A stretch of DNA of 64,000 nt from Actinomortierella ambigua (taxonomy: Eukaryota; Mortierellomycota; Mortierellomycetes; Mortierellales; Mortierellaceae). The DNA is taken from NCBI GenBank assembly GCA_016098155.1, contig JAAAJB010000089.1, positions 1 to 64,000 on the forward strand, given 5' to 3'. A program made the translations under genes and the position numbers. The notes beneath the pieces were generated by a model. It ran no database searches. It had not been told where the DNA came from and was given only the letters and a program-made list of their open reading frames with translations. Of the stretch, positions 33,535-45,636 are shown in pieces. Position 1 is the first letter of the stretch; each line of letters begins with the position of its first letter.

Positions 33535-34566
33535 ATGGTGCGTGGAGACAGCCCTTGATCCAAAAACAAGGGAGGAAGAGACCTTGCGTCTATCCATCCA
33601 TTTGAATACCCATCCATCCATACGCCCATCCTTGATGTGGCAATGTGAACCATTGTCCGTCGCAGGCACGATGACCAGAGCATGCCTCTGGAGTGTCCTG
33701 TAAGGCCTCTTCGACCCATCATCAACTATCGTCTCCCCTCTCTCTCCAGGACATCGGCAGGACATTGGCACTTATCTGGACCAACCTATTTTGAGGACAA
33801 AACAAAGAGGACAGGCAGGACTGGCCGAGTGTAGCAGAATACCGATGGCGAAGCTGATGGCCGACTCCACTCATCAGGAAAAGCGTCGGATGACTCTGGA
33901 TAGAGTACTGCCAACACTGGCAGTATCTATACATCTTGTCTATCGTTTTCACCTATGTTGTGAAGGTCACAGCAGGTGGATGTCTTTCAGGATTCTGATT
34001 CATTGTGAACTCTGGACAAAACATACCATCAACAATAGAGCAGCAACATCTTGGACCAGTCTTCACCCCAGTATCACTGTATCAGGTTGACTTTACACTC
34101 AGGGGCTAACCATCACTCTGCTTTTTTTTCGTTTATGGCATAACAGGGTCGCGTTCGCACTAAGACTGTCAAGAAGGCCTCCAAGGTCCTCATCGAGAAG
34201 TACTACCCTCGCCTGACTCTGGACTTCCAGACCAACAAGAAGATCGCCTCCGAGGTCGCCATCATCCCCTCGAAGCGTCTTCGCAACAAGATTGCTGGTT
34301 TCACCACCCACTTGATGAAGCGTATTCAGCGTGGTCCCGTCCGCGGTATCTCCTTCAAGCTTCAGGAGGAGGAGCGTGAGCGCAAGGATAACTACATCCC
34401 CGAGGTCTCTGCTCTTGACACCTCCGCGATCGAGATCGACAACGAGACCTCCGACCTCCTCAAGACCCTCAACTTCGATGGTCTCCAGGGCGTCCGTATC
34501 ACCGAGTACAAGGCCTCGCTCGTTGACAACCGCAAGCCCCGCGGTGACCGCAAGGAGCGTGCTTAA
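33535..34566 (+). CDS. RPS17: 40S ribosomal protein eS17
   Basis: Structural protein of the small cytosolic ribosomal subunit. The second exon, 34147-34566, encodes [20 protein letters not shown] through a basic tail ending DRKERA and is unmistakably eS17. It begins at codon 2, so the initiator Met must come from an upstream exon. The best candidate is ATG at 33535-33537 followed at once by GTGCGT. That makes exon 1 coding only the start codon, an intron of 609 nt and a 140-residue protein of normal length. An alternative ATG-GT at 33377 has a weaker donor. Codon use is strongly biased to C-ending and AAG codons, as in highly expressed genes. Confidence 0.85.
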
Positions 34567-35676
34567 GTGTCTTGTTGAGTTTCTCTCTCTCTCAACAATG
34601 CCGCTTATAGCCATGCCCCAAAAAACCCCTGTTTCGTGAAGAGCTGTAGCATTTACATAAAGCTTTTTTTCACACGAACTTATCACATCTTTGATTCCTG
34701 ATGCTTGCTTGTCTTTTATGTTTTTGTGTTTGCTTATGAAAAAGGTAGCAGATATTCGGCCATTTCTTTTTTTTTTGGTGCACGAGGGGGGGGGGTCAAA
34801 GGAACAAATTGATCCTACCTAAATCAAGGTTTGGATGGGCATCTTATTGGCCAGCGACCAGAGATGGAGAGGCACGAGGGCACCAAGTTGGGTCCGTCAG
34901 CTAAAACGCACGGAGGCCAGCCAACAAGCTGAAGCTGTTCTCCTTCATGGTCCTTGCTCCTCTCTCTTCCCTCGCTTCGTATTTATACGTTTCTTCCATT
35001 CCCCCCGAAGGAGAAGTTAGGACGTTCGAGTTTATGGCAGGACGGGCAACTTACGAGTTGCGGGGAACGCACCTTAATGCCAGGCGAGATGATGGAGAAA
35101 CAAGTAGCGGGTGGATTCTCTCGTAACCAAGTTCTGGTGTGTGGAGAGTAACCAAGGGTTCACCGCCTCGCTGTCACCCGTATCCGTCCGAGCGAGTTTG
35201 CCCCACGTATAACCGCTTCGCAATTGCTAGGTGTACGTGCGTGAGAAGTGTGATAGGCAAGTGCTGGTGAGAGCTAGGCAGCCGGGGAGGGGGTAGAGGC
35301 AGGAGAAGAGCAACATGCTCAAAGTGAGTGTTCAGCATGAAACAAGCATGGCATGGGTATCAGTATACCCGAGGGCCCGATCGACGCAAGGGGGGGATAT
35401 GGTTGAAGGCAACGGGTTCAGTTCCTCCCGCCCGGCAAGAACGACGATTCGACAGAGGGCGTTTAGGTTCATGAAGAGGGGGAACAGAGGGGGACACACG
35501 AAATCGCTCCCTCTCCTCTCCTCCCCCATGTGAATGAAATGCGGAGGAAGACGTATACGTTTGTGGATACCTCTTTACTTCTTAGCTCTCCTCCTTTTTC
35601 TTTTTTTTTTGCTCCTTGTCCTTCCACTCCACTTTCCACTCTCCCCACTCTCTCTCACCAAAGCAACTTCATCGCC
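34567..35676. other. Intergenic between RPS17 and the mitochondrial carrier
   Basis: About 1.1 kb without a gene. It has a T-run near 34768-34777, a G-run near 34788 and a pyrimidine-rich stretch (35575-35660) just before the carrier start, which probably forms its leader or core promoter. Confidence 0.5.
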
Positions 35677-37739
35677 ATGTCCACCGCTACAACCGAAGTC
35701 AAGTCTGTTGAGGTCCCTGTTGTCAAGACCTCCGCCCTCAAGTCTTTCCTGTCTGGAGGCTTTGGTGGTATTGCTGCCGTCCTTGTCGGCCACCCCTTCG
35801 ACTTGGCCAAGGTAGGGCATACTCGATGGCGAGCATCCTCCATAGGTCTCTCGACCATTGGAGCTGCACATGAACTCTATGGATCAACAGCTGGACGGCA
35901 CATCACCTAGCACTCCCCTCCCTCCCCTTCCCCGCAAGCGAGAAAACGGGTGTATTTTTCGGTCTCACCAACAGCCTGAACGACCATGGCAACCACAGCA
36001 ACACTGGACGCAGATATACTCCGGCGCTCCGGTGCTCCGAGAATGGTGCATGAATGAAAGAAGAAAGAGGAGATACTCGATTGTGGGTTCCAGGACAAAC
36101 GCTCGTAGCCTTTCCGAGGAAAGGGTACTCATCCCGAGCTTGGGATGGATGGATGGATGGATTGCTGTTTTCGGATTCAGAGCTGATTATTTGATCGACT
36201 GAGCATCAGACTCACAGGACAGGAGAACACCAAAGCTTGGAAAAAAAAATAGATAGTGTCACGGATGTGCCTTTTTCGGGGGAGGGAAGGCCATTCGATC
36301 TTGCCGTGGGCCTGATAGTGACACTGCCCAAGTGGAGGTGGTTATCCAGATCATCCCTACCAATGAGCATTAGGGGAGAAGAAGAAGACAGGGCCAGGGG
36401 TTTGCAAAACACTGAACCTTTCTTTCATTGCTGCTTCGTATCTCATCTAGGTCCGCATCCAAACCAGCCCCAATGGCACCTACAATGGCACTCTGGATGT
36501 GTTCAAGAAGTCGCTCAAGGCCGACGGCTTCCGTGGTCTGTACCGTGGTATGGCCACCCCCCTCTTCTCGGTGACCCCCATTTTCGCGGTCTCCTTCTGG
36601 GGTTATGATCTCGGCAAGAAGATCGTCTATGGTGCCACTCCCAACCGCGCCTCGCAGGAGCTGAGCATCCCCGAGCTTGCCTTTGCCGGTTTCTTCTCGG
36701 CTGTTCCCACCACCTTGCTCATGTCGCCCTCTGAGCGCATCAAGGTCGTTCTTCAGGTACAGTTAGCACCTCTCATCTTTCGATCTCCGTTTATACTTTA
36801 CACAAAAAAAACGCACACACACGTGAGCATGCTCCTTTGGACATGTCGCTTCTTTCTAGCTGGGTATGGGTTACCAGCCATACCTATCTGGCTGGGCCCT
36901 CAAGGGCAGCGCGACTTGTCTCCGAGACTCCCAGTAGATGGCTCAGGAAGCAAAGCCCATATTCTTTGTGTTATCCGAAAAAAAAAGAGCACTGGCGTGA
37001 CTCACGTGGGACAAGGGATCGATCTGGGCACGAAGATTGCACGAGCTCGTCCCCACTCTTGTTGTTATTTTTTCGCCTAATGCGACAGAGGACAGTTCTA
37101 ACCTCTTTTTTTTTTTCTGCATCTTACCTCATTGATCTAATAGACCCAGGGCACTGGTGCCAACAAGCTGTACAACGGTCCCATTGATGTCGTTCGTGCC
37201 CTGTACAAGGAGGGCGGTTTGGCCTCGATCTTCCGTGGCACGGGAGCCACGCTTCTCCGTGATGGTCCCGGCTCGGCTGCCTACTTTGTTGCTTATGAGC
37301 TGATCAAGCGCTCGCTGATCCCTGCTGGCAAGACTGCCTCGGACCTGAACCCTCTGACCGTCATGTTTGCTGGTGGTATGGCTGGTGTGGCCATGTGGAC
37401 CATTGCCATCCCTCCCGATGTCCTCAAGTCGCGTCTCCAGTCGGCTCCCGCTGGCACCTACAAGGGCACCGCTGATGTCCTGCGCGTTCTGCTCAAGACT
37501 GAGGGCCCCCAGGCCTTGTTCAAGGGTCTTGGCCCCGCCATGATGCGTGCCTTCCCTGCCAACGCTGCGTAAGTGTTTTTCTCTTTTCTTCACATGTTTG
37601 TGACCTGCCCTTTATTCATACTCCTCTGCAATTCATGGTTGAACTCACCTCTTCCCTCTTTTTTTTTATTTTTGCTACCACAAATAGCTGCTTCCTTGGT
37701 GTCGAGTACTCGCTCCGTGGTCTCAACATGATCTTCTAA
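35677..37739 (+). CDS. CRC1: Mitochondrial carnitine/acylcarnitine-type carrier
   Basis: SLC25 inner-membrane carrier, predicted to exchange acylcarnitines for carnitine for beta-oxidation. Four exons, 35677-35811, 36451-36756, 37144-37568 and 37688-37739, give 305 residues. The three repeat signatures are HPFDLAKVRIQ (split by intron 1), SPSERIKVVLQ and IPPDVLKSRLQ. The second, with the E/R at the contact point, and VRIQTSPNGTYNGTLD resemble carnitine carriers more than ornithine carriers. All junctions are in frame. Introns 1 (639 nt) and 2 (387 nt) are long for this window. Substrate choice between acylcarnitine and related basic substrates is from motif similarity only. Confidence 0.85.
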
Positions 37740-38208
37740 GGAGAGGAGGCGAACTTTCTACATACCTTTCTTAGCCCGTCGCCTCTTTCCACCGCATACG
37801 GCATTCTGGCGTGACAATTCGATAGCCAATGTCATGCACATAGATGTTTGCTTTCATGCACCTGTAACATATCTACACCCTCAAAAAAAAAACTCTTGTT
37901 TTCTTGCTCCAAAAAAATCTGTGTTCTCGGAAATGTTGTGTCGTGGTTTTTCTGTCGTCCCACTTCCAGAGGAAAGGAGGCATTGTCGCCCATTGCATAG
38001 TACAGTGTATGCTTTTCTTTAATGTCATACAAAAATGAGAGTCTATAATAGCAAGAAAACAACAAACAAAAACAGCAAAAAAAAATCATTCAACACAAAT
38101 GAAGATCAAGAATATAGGAAGGTCTTGACAATGACAAAAAAAACAATTATTTTCTTTTAAACCAACATTCTCCAACACTCTCCAACATTCTCCAGCATCC
38201 TCTTTCTC
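37740..38208. other. Convergent 3' intergenic region
   Basis: About 470 bases between the stop codons of the carrier (plus) and MRP4 (minus). A/T-rich with several A-runs, consistent with two 3' untranslated regions. No gene. Confidence 0.55.
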
Positions 38209-39849
38209 TTAAGAACGAGCAGCGCTCCAGCTCTTCATACGATTTGCACGAGCACCAATCATCTGCCGTGTGCGTTCCTGCGAGGCCTCGACCGCCAGCG
38301 CATTGCCCTCCTTGGCGGCCTCCGCCAGGACCTTTGCGACGAGCTCGACGCCGCGGACAGCGTCGTCGTTGGCTGGGATCGGGTACGAGACGACACGGGG
38401 GTCAATGTCCGTGTCCGTGATAGCGATCGTTGGGATATGGAATTTAGTTGCCTCTCGGATGGCAATCTGGTTCTCCAACGGGTTCAACACAATCATCAGA
38501 TCCGGTCGGAAGGGTTTGGGCAGATCACCGGGACGGGCCTCGGGCAGACGAGGTGTATGGGGCCCCACAATCTCTTGCGCGTTCGTGATGGTGCCGGGCG
38601 TCCATTTCGTCGACACATGATACGCACTACACGATTGCGCCGCATCGATCGTCACATACTCCATACCGGCCCGCGTGCCGATGAACAGGATAATGCCGCC
38701 TTGCCGAGCCACGGCCTTGGTCACCGTGCAAGCACGACGCAGGTGCGTCAACGTGTGCTCCAGGTTGATGATGCTGATCCCCTCACGGACACCGTACACG
38801 AACGGCATCGACGCCACGTTCCACAGAGACGTCGAGTGGCCGAGATGGAGTCCCGCTGCCAGCAGCTGCGAGATCGTCAGGGTGTTCGACGTTGGGTTCG
38901 TCACCGAGGCTGGGGGTGGAACCAGCGCCGCACCTGTGGACAAAAGCTCGGGCACTATTTTTTGTTTGGGTTTGTTTCAACATCACGCTTGTTAGTATTT
39001 CCAGAGTTGATTGCTAGAGAATGAGGAGGAAAGGACATCGAAAAAAAAACATACTCATAGCCTTGAGACGCTTTTGAATGTCGACGGGAACAGCCTGCTT
39101 CTGAGGAGTCGTCGAGTCCGTCTGTGTCGCTCCCTTCTTCTCCTGCTTTTGCTTCTGCTCGGCAGCAGCCGCTGCTGCCTCGCCGATCATGTCCTCAGCG
39201 ACGTCAGTCGAATCACTACCTGTGGTGGCGGAGGCTACCTCGGGAACTGTGCCGGGAGCGACGCCAGACTTCTTTGATCCAGTCGTAGGGGTGGTATAGT
39301 CATCTTCCAAACCGACCAACAAAGCATCCAAAAGATCGTCATCTCCTGCTGCTTCTGGTGCGCCCTTCTTCTTGTCATCCTTGTACATGGCGCCGGATGT
39401 GTGGATTGACAGTCGCTGTGTCGCACCAACCCATGCTTGTTGAGGAGCGATATGACGGGCGCCTAACGAATGATTTTTTTTAACGAGGAGGAGGCGTTTG
39501 ATAAGTAACATGGAGACGGACCATTTCTTGCAAGGGAGGAAAAAAAGAAGATGTGGGAAGACCAATATAGAAGGGCTTGCTAGCAATGGGTGAGAATCGC
39601 TCTACAAGTCGTGTTTAGCTCCACCACCGGACCACCGGAAGCGGACAAAATGGTGGCGTAGCCATCTTTCCGCTGGTCTAGCCATGCCACCATATGATTG
39701 GGCATGCTATGCTGATGAAGGTCTAAACTCGTGATAACGTCGAGTCGTCCTCTTTTTCCGCGCTGGAGAGTAGTAAGGGAGACTTGCTTGCAAAACTGAG
39801 CATTACCTCGGAGGACTCTGGTGGCCGCGCTGAAAGAGTTACGAAGCAT
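38209..39849 (-). CDS. MRP4: Mitochondrial ribosomal protein uS2m
   Basis: Small-subunit mitochondrial ribosomal protein of the bacterial S2 family. Three exons, 39849-39807, 39462-39055 and 38954-38209, give 398 residues. The N-terminus MLRNSFSAATRVLRG is a typical presequence. A charged, low-complexity stretch (exon 2, with Ala and Gln/Lys runs) follows. The S2 domain has TISQLLAAGLHLGHSTSLWN, FVYGVREGISIINLEHTL, GGIILFIGTRAG, KWTPGTITN, DLMIVLNPLENQIAI and PTIAITDTDIDP. The first exon is only 43 nt, and the junction codons GGC and ATG are restored by splicing. Size agrees with fungal Mrp4. Confidence 0.9.
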
Positions 39850-40458
39850 GATTCAAACGGAGAAAGGGAATGTGATCAAGTCGTAAGAATGGAGTGAATG
39901 GAGAGGGCGATCTCGGCTCGACTGGCAGCGGTGTGCAATAATTCCTCAGTGTAAGTAAAGACACAGAGAGGAAGAGAGAGAGGAGGGGGTATGGATGACA
40001 CCAGAAGGAAGCAAGGAATGAAGGAGGGGACGGGTGGGAAGGTATGAGGGGAAGCTAGAGCCGGTGAGGGAGGGTGTCCTTCAGTGGGAGAGCCAGCAAG
40101 CAATGCAGGTGGGTGTGCCCTCTACACTCGCTCGGGCGGGGCAACAAACACACAAACCCGATCTGGTGGCTTGGCCCTCAATTTTAGGTCCTGAAAGACT
40201 GGAGCTCATGGAATAAGAGATGACACTCAAATTTCAGGCACCACAGCCAGAAAAGGGTCTCCCTTTTGAAATGAACCCGCAATGATATAGGCTCTTGGTT
40301 CAATTGAGTAAGAAAAAGAAAGAAAGTAAAAAAAAAAACAAAGCAAAGGCAATTGAGTCCCACAGCTTCTCAAGTCAGAACAAAGGTGGAAACCAAGGGG
40401 AAGGGGGGGGGGATATACTAATATTCAAGAAAACACACAAACAAAGGCGCCTCTATCT
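39850..40458. other. Intergenic between MRP4 and SEC72
   Basis: About 600 bases of A/G-rich sequence upstream of MRP4 and downstream of SEC72, both minus strand. No gene is seen. Confidence 0.5.
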
Positions 40459-41067
40459 CTACTTGTCCTCGTCGCCGCCTGTTGCTTCTGCCGCAATCTT
40501 GTCCTCGACCTCCTTCAATGCCTTTTGGATCTCTGCGCTTTCGGGATCAAACATCAAGCCAAGTCGCATGGCCTCAATACCCTCCTCGGTCCGGCCGAGG
40601 CCAATCAGGGCACGCCCACGGCGGAAGTGGCCCTTGGACCATGGTCGCTTCAGCTCAACGACACCATCGGCATCCACCAGCGCATTGACATATTCCTTGC
40701 GTGCAATGTAGGCTGCAGAGCGATTGCACAACAGCACAGCGAGCTCTTCGCGTGCCAGCTGCGTAGGCTCCCACAGCGGCCGGTCAAAGGCGACGTTGAT
40801 GGCGTTGGTATACGAAGCAATGGCTTCTTGGTGACGCTGTGCCCGAAAGTGCGTGTTGCCGTCCTCACGCATCTTGGCAATCTGCTGCGAACGCTGGGGC
40901 AGCACCGCGCCTGGCGGGGGAAGCTGGCCGTTCGTCGCCTTGAGATGACGAGCAATGGTGTTGATGTCGGCAAAGCTCTGATGACACTTGTCGCAGACCT
41001 CTGCCTGATGGTCTGCACAGACAACCTTGTCGTTGACAATGCTGAGGTTGACGGTCGAGGTGGCCAT
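40459..41067 (-). CDS. SEC72: Sec72-like ER translocon subunit (TPR protein)
   Basis: Cytosolic TPR subunit of the Sec62/63 complex that helps post-translational import into the ER. A single uninterrupted exon encodes 202 residues. The N-terminal part (about 1-50) has the short conserved element VVCADHQAEVCDKCHQSFAD. Three TPR-like repeats follow: REDGNTHFRAQRHQEAIASY, LLCNRSAAYIARKEYVNALV and SKGHFRRGRALIGLGRTEEG. This order and length fit fungal Sec72. The cysteine pair near the N-terminus could bind a metal, but that is not established. The ATG at 41067 faces the RFC4-type gene across a 259-bp shared promoter region. Confidence 0.82.
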   Translation of the reverse strand: MATSTVNLSIVNDKVVCADHQAEVCDKCHQSFADINTIARHLKATNGQLPPPGAVLPQRSQQIAKMREDGNTHFRAQRHQEAIASYTNAINVAFDRPLWEPTQLAREELAVLLCNRSAAYIARKEYVNALVDADGVVELKRPWSKGHFRRGRALIGLGRTEEGIEAMRLGLMFDPESAEIQKALKEVEDKIAAEATGGDEDK

Positions 41068-41326
41068 TGTCTATGCAAGCTCGCTGTGGAGGTTTGATGG
41101 AGGAAATGAGAGGACAAAAAGTGTGGTGGGGGGTTAGGGAGATGAACTTTGAGCACCTCCTTGGCCAACCAGAGGTCACCAACGGGTTACCCGAGAGGGG
41201 GTTGTCATTCCCCTTAACCGAAGACCCCACCTGTATTTTTTTTGGTGGCGCAAGAAGGCCAAACTGTTTCGCGCTTTGTCCCCTCTCCAACACTTTCAAT
41301 CAACACCATACACCCATACATCAGCC
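41068..41326. promoter_or_regulatory. Shared divergent promoter, SEC72 / RFC4
   Basis: Only 259 bp separate two start codons facing away from each other, so both genes probably use a common nucleosome-free promoter. No TATA box is evident. Confidence 0.5.
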
Positions 41327-42744
41327 ATGGCAAGCAGCAGCGGTGCAGGAGCAGGTCGATCAGCAGCCGATTCAAACGCTCAGTTCAAGGGAAATGTCGA
41401 TTCATACGAGCTGCCATGGTATGGATCCTTGAGCGCGTTGATGACACCGAATGCGGAGCAAAATAGTCGTAACACAAGTGCAGAGACCGCTTATCGTCGC
41501 CCGCTCACACAGCAGTCTCTTTCGTACATGATCGTCTCCATAGGGTAGAGAAATATCGACCGACGCGTATCAAGGAGATTGTCGGCAATGAGGACACTGT
41601 TGAGAGATTGCAACATATCGCCATGCAAGGAAACATGCCTCATATGATCATTTCTGTAAGAGGAGAAAGTGACCTGATTTGCCACTTTGAAGATCAAACT
41701 TGTTTAGGAGGCATAGGAAGGGAAGGAGGGTGGGGGTCTCATCGCTTCTACTAATCACATCGGCTTCAAACACTCTAGGGCTCCCCGGGTATCGGTAAAA
41801 CAACAAGTATCCTCTGTCTAGCCTATGAACTACTGGGACCAGCATACAAGGAGGGTGTTCTGGAGCTGAACGCGTCGGACGATCGAGGCATTGATGTGGT
41901 ACGCAACAAGATCAAGACATTTGCGCAGACAAAGGTCACCCTGCCGCCAGGACGGCACAAGATTGTGATTCTGGATGAGGCCGATTCGATGACGGCAGGT
42001 GCGCAACAGGCGCTTCGCCGAACGATGGAAATCTACTCCAACACAACACGTTTTGCCCTGGCTTGCAACCAATCGTCCAAAATCATTGAGCCGATCCAGA
42101 GTCGATGCGCTATGCTCCGATACTCCAAATTGACTGATAAGCAGGTGCTCAGGCGCCTCCAGGAGATTTGTGCGGCGGAGAAGGTCAAGTACACGGCCGA
42201 GGGTTTGGAGGCGCTGATCTTCACCGCCGAGGGCGACATGCGTCAGGCCATCAACAACTTGCAGTCGACATGGTCAGGATTTGGACTCGTCAATCAGGAC
42301 AATGTCTTCAAGGTCTGTGATCAGCCTCATCCAGTCGTGGTCAACTCGATCATCTCCAACTGCTTGCGTGGCGATGTCGATACGGCACTCAAAGGCATGC
42401 ATTCGCTCTGGCGCCAGGGATACAGTGGAGTTGATATCATCACAACTCTTTTCCGTGTCGTCAAATTCTATGATGGTATGGCTGAGTACATGAAGCTGGA
42501 TTTTATCAAGGTAAAGAAAGAGAGGAGGAGAGACTTTCGAGGGTGTGCTTTCGTTGTTTTCAATATTTTTTTTTTCGTCAGAGTACTGAATGCAAACGTC
42601 TCATCTGCTCCTCAATAGGAAATTGGCATGACACATATGAAGATTCTGGAAGGAGTCTCCTCGCTTGTTCAACTTGGCGGATTGATTGCAAGGCTTTCCA
42701 AACTGTCCATGAACGCAGAGGCCTTTTCTCTTCCAAAGGCATAG
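41327..42744 (+). CDS. RFC4: Replication factor C small subunit (yeast Rfc4 / human RFC2 type)
   Basis: AAA+ subunit of the RFC clamp loader that places PCNA on DNA. Four exons, 41327-41418, 41544-41655, 41779-42510 and 42619-42744, give 353 residues. Motifs: [19 protein letters not shown] (RFC box I), MPHMIIS then GSPGIGKT at 69-76 (Walker A), [40 protein letters not shown] (Walker B, DEAD at 134-137), [16 protein letters not shown] with the SRC trans-acting arginine, and [14 protein letters not shown] (sensor 2). The C-terminal [16 protein letters not shown] places it with yeast Rfc4/human RFC2 rather than Rfc2, Rfc3 or Rfc5. Its 3' end converges with an unknown minus-strand gene 80 bp away. 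Confidence 0.94.
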
Positions 42745-42824
42745 TTATCACCTCAATATCAAGCAAACGACAAAAAAAAATACAGAGATTTGAACATATG
42801 TATTTTCGAGCGAAAGGGATCAAC

Positions 42825-43545
42825 TCACGGCCTCGAGTGTCGTGATCCAGGTATTGTGGGGGGTGAACTAGGAGCAGTAGATGAGGAGCGCGAGGAGGGC
42901 GTGGATGAGAACAAAGGCGAGGCTGGGGCAGCATCCGCGGCGGACGAAGAGGCCGCTGTTCGAGAGCTGGACAAGGCAATTCTCGGTCGTTTGTACTGAC
43001 GCGGCGGATCCAGAGTTGTCTGTGGTGGGGCGCTTGTCTTGCGACTGGCACGAGTCGGAGTTGGTGTTTGAGCGGGAGATCCTGAACGCCGCGAATTTGG
43101 ATCGGACGGATGGGAAAGTGTGGCCTAACAAAAGCGCATGGTCAGTTTCTTTGTGGTCTCAATTCCCGTCACATGTTGCCACCAATGCAATATGCAGGAA
43201 AGTGGAGGGCATAGCACCTACATCCTTTTCCCGATAAAGTCCTGCTAGAATCAGATTTTCTTCGCTGGCAACAATGACTGATGATAGGGAAGGGAAGGAA
43301 AAAGAGAGGAGAGAGGTTAGGAAGGTTGTTTCAAACATGGCTCTGTCCAAAGATCAAGGTTGCTCTGTGCTTTGTCCCAAAGGAAAAAGAATCTCACGAA
43401 AATAGGGCTAGATCATACCTTGCCTCGGTGTCTGGTCGGCCGTGGTAAAATAAGGCCGCGAACTGCTTGCGCTGGCTCTGACTTTTTCATATGTTGCTTT
43501 GGAAAAAGCATCGCCCTTGGAGGGCAAATTGCGAATGAATTCCAT
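42825..43545 (-). CDS. Unrecognised 160-residue protein, Ser/Pro-rich C-terminus
   Basis: I do not recognise this protein. Three exons on the minus strand join cleanly: 43545-43419, 43277-43222 and 43124-42825. The first junction restores a codon (CAA G|TC ATT), and the second is in phase with a GTAGGT donor and TTAG acceptor. The N-terminal 61 residues look folded (MEFIRNLPSKGDAFSKATYE; VIVASEENLILAGLYREKD). The last 100 are disordered and rich in Ser, Pro, Thr and Arg (RRSGSPAQTPTPTRASRKTS). The TGA at 42825-42827 overlaps a good GTGAGT donor, so a further exon cannot be excluded. It lies between the MFS transporter and the convergent RFC4-type gene. Coding status rests on frame continuity and splice signals. 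Confidence 0.5.
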
Positions 43546-43713
43546 GGAAGAATGCGCTTACTGGCATTCAGTGCACGGTGGATTTTTCAAACCAAAAGAA
43601 ATCTGCGTGGCTGAGCACCTGTCATTTACCATTGAAAAAGTTTACGTGCAAATCGAAAAGGTGGAAGTTGCGAGCTGGAATACGGGCAACTTTATTAGAC
43701 TATTGGAAGCAAT

Positions 43714-45636
43714 TTACTTCTTCTCATCCACAACCTCCTCCTTCTCGTCGGGCGTCTCGACATCCTTCGACACTGAGGTGCCACCAAACTTGGCATCCTG
43801 AGTATCCTGGTCCATGGACAGGTCAACCTTCTCCATCATGAGCGTGGCAAGGCCAGCAAGGACGACAAGAGAGCAAGAAACAATGGAGATGACCTTCTGA
43901 GTCTCACTGTAGGCGTCGATGACCTGCGAAAACATCGGCTCAGGAAGCGCCTTGACAAACTCGGGGTCATTCATGATCTTAAACTCATTGTACTCTCCCT
44001 CAACGTAGAAGGCGAGGCGAGCGGGCAGCATCTGAGTCCAGATACCACCAGCAAGAGCGCCAGCGAGGGCAGCACCAATGGAGCCTAGAATCTGGTTGGC
44101 GCCGATGATAACGGCATAGTCGCGACGGTGAACAGAGCCCGTGATCGATACAAGAGCAGCGGTGGACGTCATGCCTCCGCCAATGCCGACAATGGTCTGA
44201 GAGATGACTACAAAGGAATCAGCAGAGTCGGGCAAGCGAGCCGGGATCATCAGAGCTGTACCTAGGGCACAGCAGAAAAAGCCAATCCAGACGAAGCGAC
44301 GACTGGCGTTGTACTTCTTCATCAGGAAACCCGTGATGAGAGCGGAAACAAGGTACCCCATCTGGTAGCCACGTTCGAGCAAAAAAGCCTCGCCAAAGGA
44401 AAGCTTGCGCGAAACTACAAGGTAGACAGTAAAGTACATCCAGTTTGCAGAGCTCATGATTGTCGAAATCAAGTGGCCACAGAGACCGCCAAAGCAGGTG
44501 CGTTGGGTCCAGATGCGCATTGGCAAGATGGGGCGGTCAGTGAACTTGCCCTCCCACAAGACCAGAAGAACCAATGCGATACCACCGGCAATCAGACAGC
44601 CAAAGATAACAGGGTTCCCAAAGCCGTCGTCGTAGGTGCCGGCAACAATTAGCGGGAAGAGTAGCAGACTCAAGGTGGCCGTCAGAAGAGTGGCCCCAAT
44701 GACATCAAACTCGTGCAGGAACCACTTGAGCGAGCGACGGGGGCGCTCGCCTAGAGCCTTCTCGCCCTTACGCTGCAGATGCCATAAAGGAACAAGGCAC
44801 GCAATGCCTCCAGCGACGGCTACTGTGGTGCAGATAATGTAAGAGTGACGCCAGTTGCCGTGCACGGTGAGGGGGTCGATAAGGCTGAAGCGTTACAATA
44901 CAACCGGAACTCTCGTTAGCTTTATCACCATAAGTATCGGCGCACAAGAAAATGATAAACACAAACATACACACTTACAGCTGAGTTGTCCAGATGTTGA
45001 GACCAGAACCCATCCCCCAGAGGGCAAAATATATACCACGGTTGTTGAGCGCAGTTGCATCTGTGTTGCACATGCGGAGTTCAATAAAAGCGTTAGTTGG
45101 TTTTGAATGCGATGACGAGAATACAAAGATCGAAGGTTGGGAAAGAGGTGAAAGAAACGTGAGAGAGGGTCGCTTGCTCTACTCCACAACCCACAACAGT
45201 ACTTACCGACGACCAGAATCTGAGTCAGACAGAGGAAGCCAGTGTAGCCAACAGCGTATACGAGTTGGCCAGCGGCTAGCTGTCCAAAGTCGTTTGAGAG
45301 TCCCTGAATAATGTAACCACTGACATAGAAGACCAACGAAATGCTAAGGGCCTCAGCTCGACCGATCACGTCTGAGACTTTTGTGTAGAAAGGGATCAGA
45401 ACAGCGGACACGATCTGCAGAATAGTTGGCAGGATGGCTGTCAGCGACGTGGCATCGAATAGCCCAGTGGGGGTAGGGATAACACCGTAGTAGAGGTTTG
45501 CTTCGAAGGAGAACAAGAATGCCTGCACCAAGAGGCCAACCATAAAAGCGATGTATTCTTTTCGCGACCACTTGGTACGATCAAGAACCCTGGATGACCA
45601 GCTCTGCTCCTCAAGAACTTCTTGACCAACAGACAT
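43714..45636 (-). CDS. MFS transporter, siderophore-iron transporter (SIT/ARN) type
   Basis: Three exons, 45636-45207, 45060-44979 and 44884-43714, give 560 residues with about 14 hydrophobic helices. The N-terminal half has SRKEYIAFMVGLLVQAFLFS, FEANLYYGVIPTPTG and IPFYTKVSDVIGRAEALSIS, matching the SIT family's motif A loop. TALNNRGIYFALWGMGSGLN crosses the second exon. The C-terminal half holds a long extracellular-type loop with YVEGEYNEFKIMNDP before the last helix, typical of Arn/Mir transporters. The acidic C-tail is cytosolic. It should import ferric siderophores at the plasma membrane or in vesicles; the ligand is unknown. No siderophore-synthesis gene is near. A TATA-like box sits 109 bp upstream of the ATG. 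Confidence 0.82.

Noticed and set aside
34099..34686. A 195-codon minus-strand frame over RPS17
   Set aside because: Antisense of a highly codon-biased ribosomal protein exon.
37129..37593. A 154-codon minus-strand frame over the carrier
   Set aside because: Antisense of the third carrier exon.
42578..43051. A 157-codon minus-strand frame overlapping the RFC4 3' end and the unknown gene
   Set aside because: Pro/Arg-rich wrong-frame translation. A different frame of the same strand gives a protein with matching splice phases.
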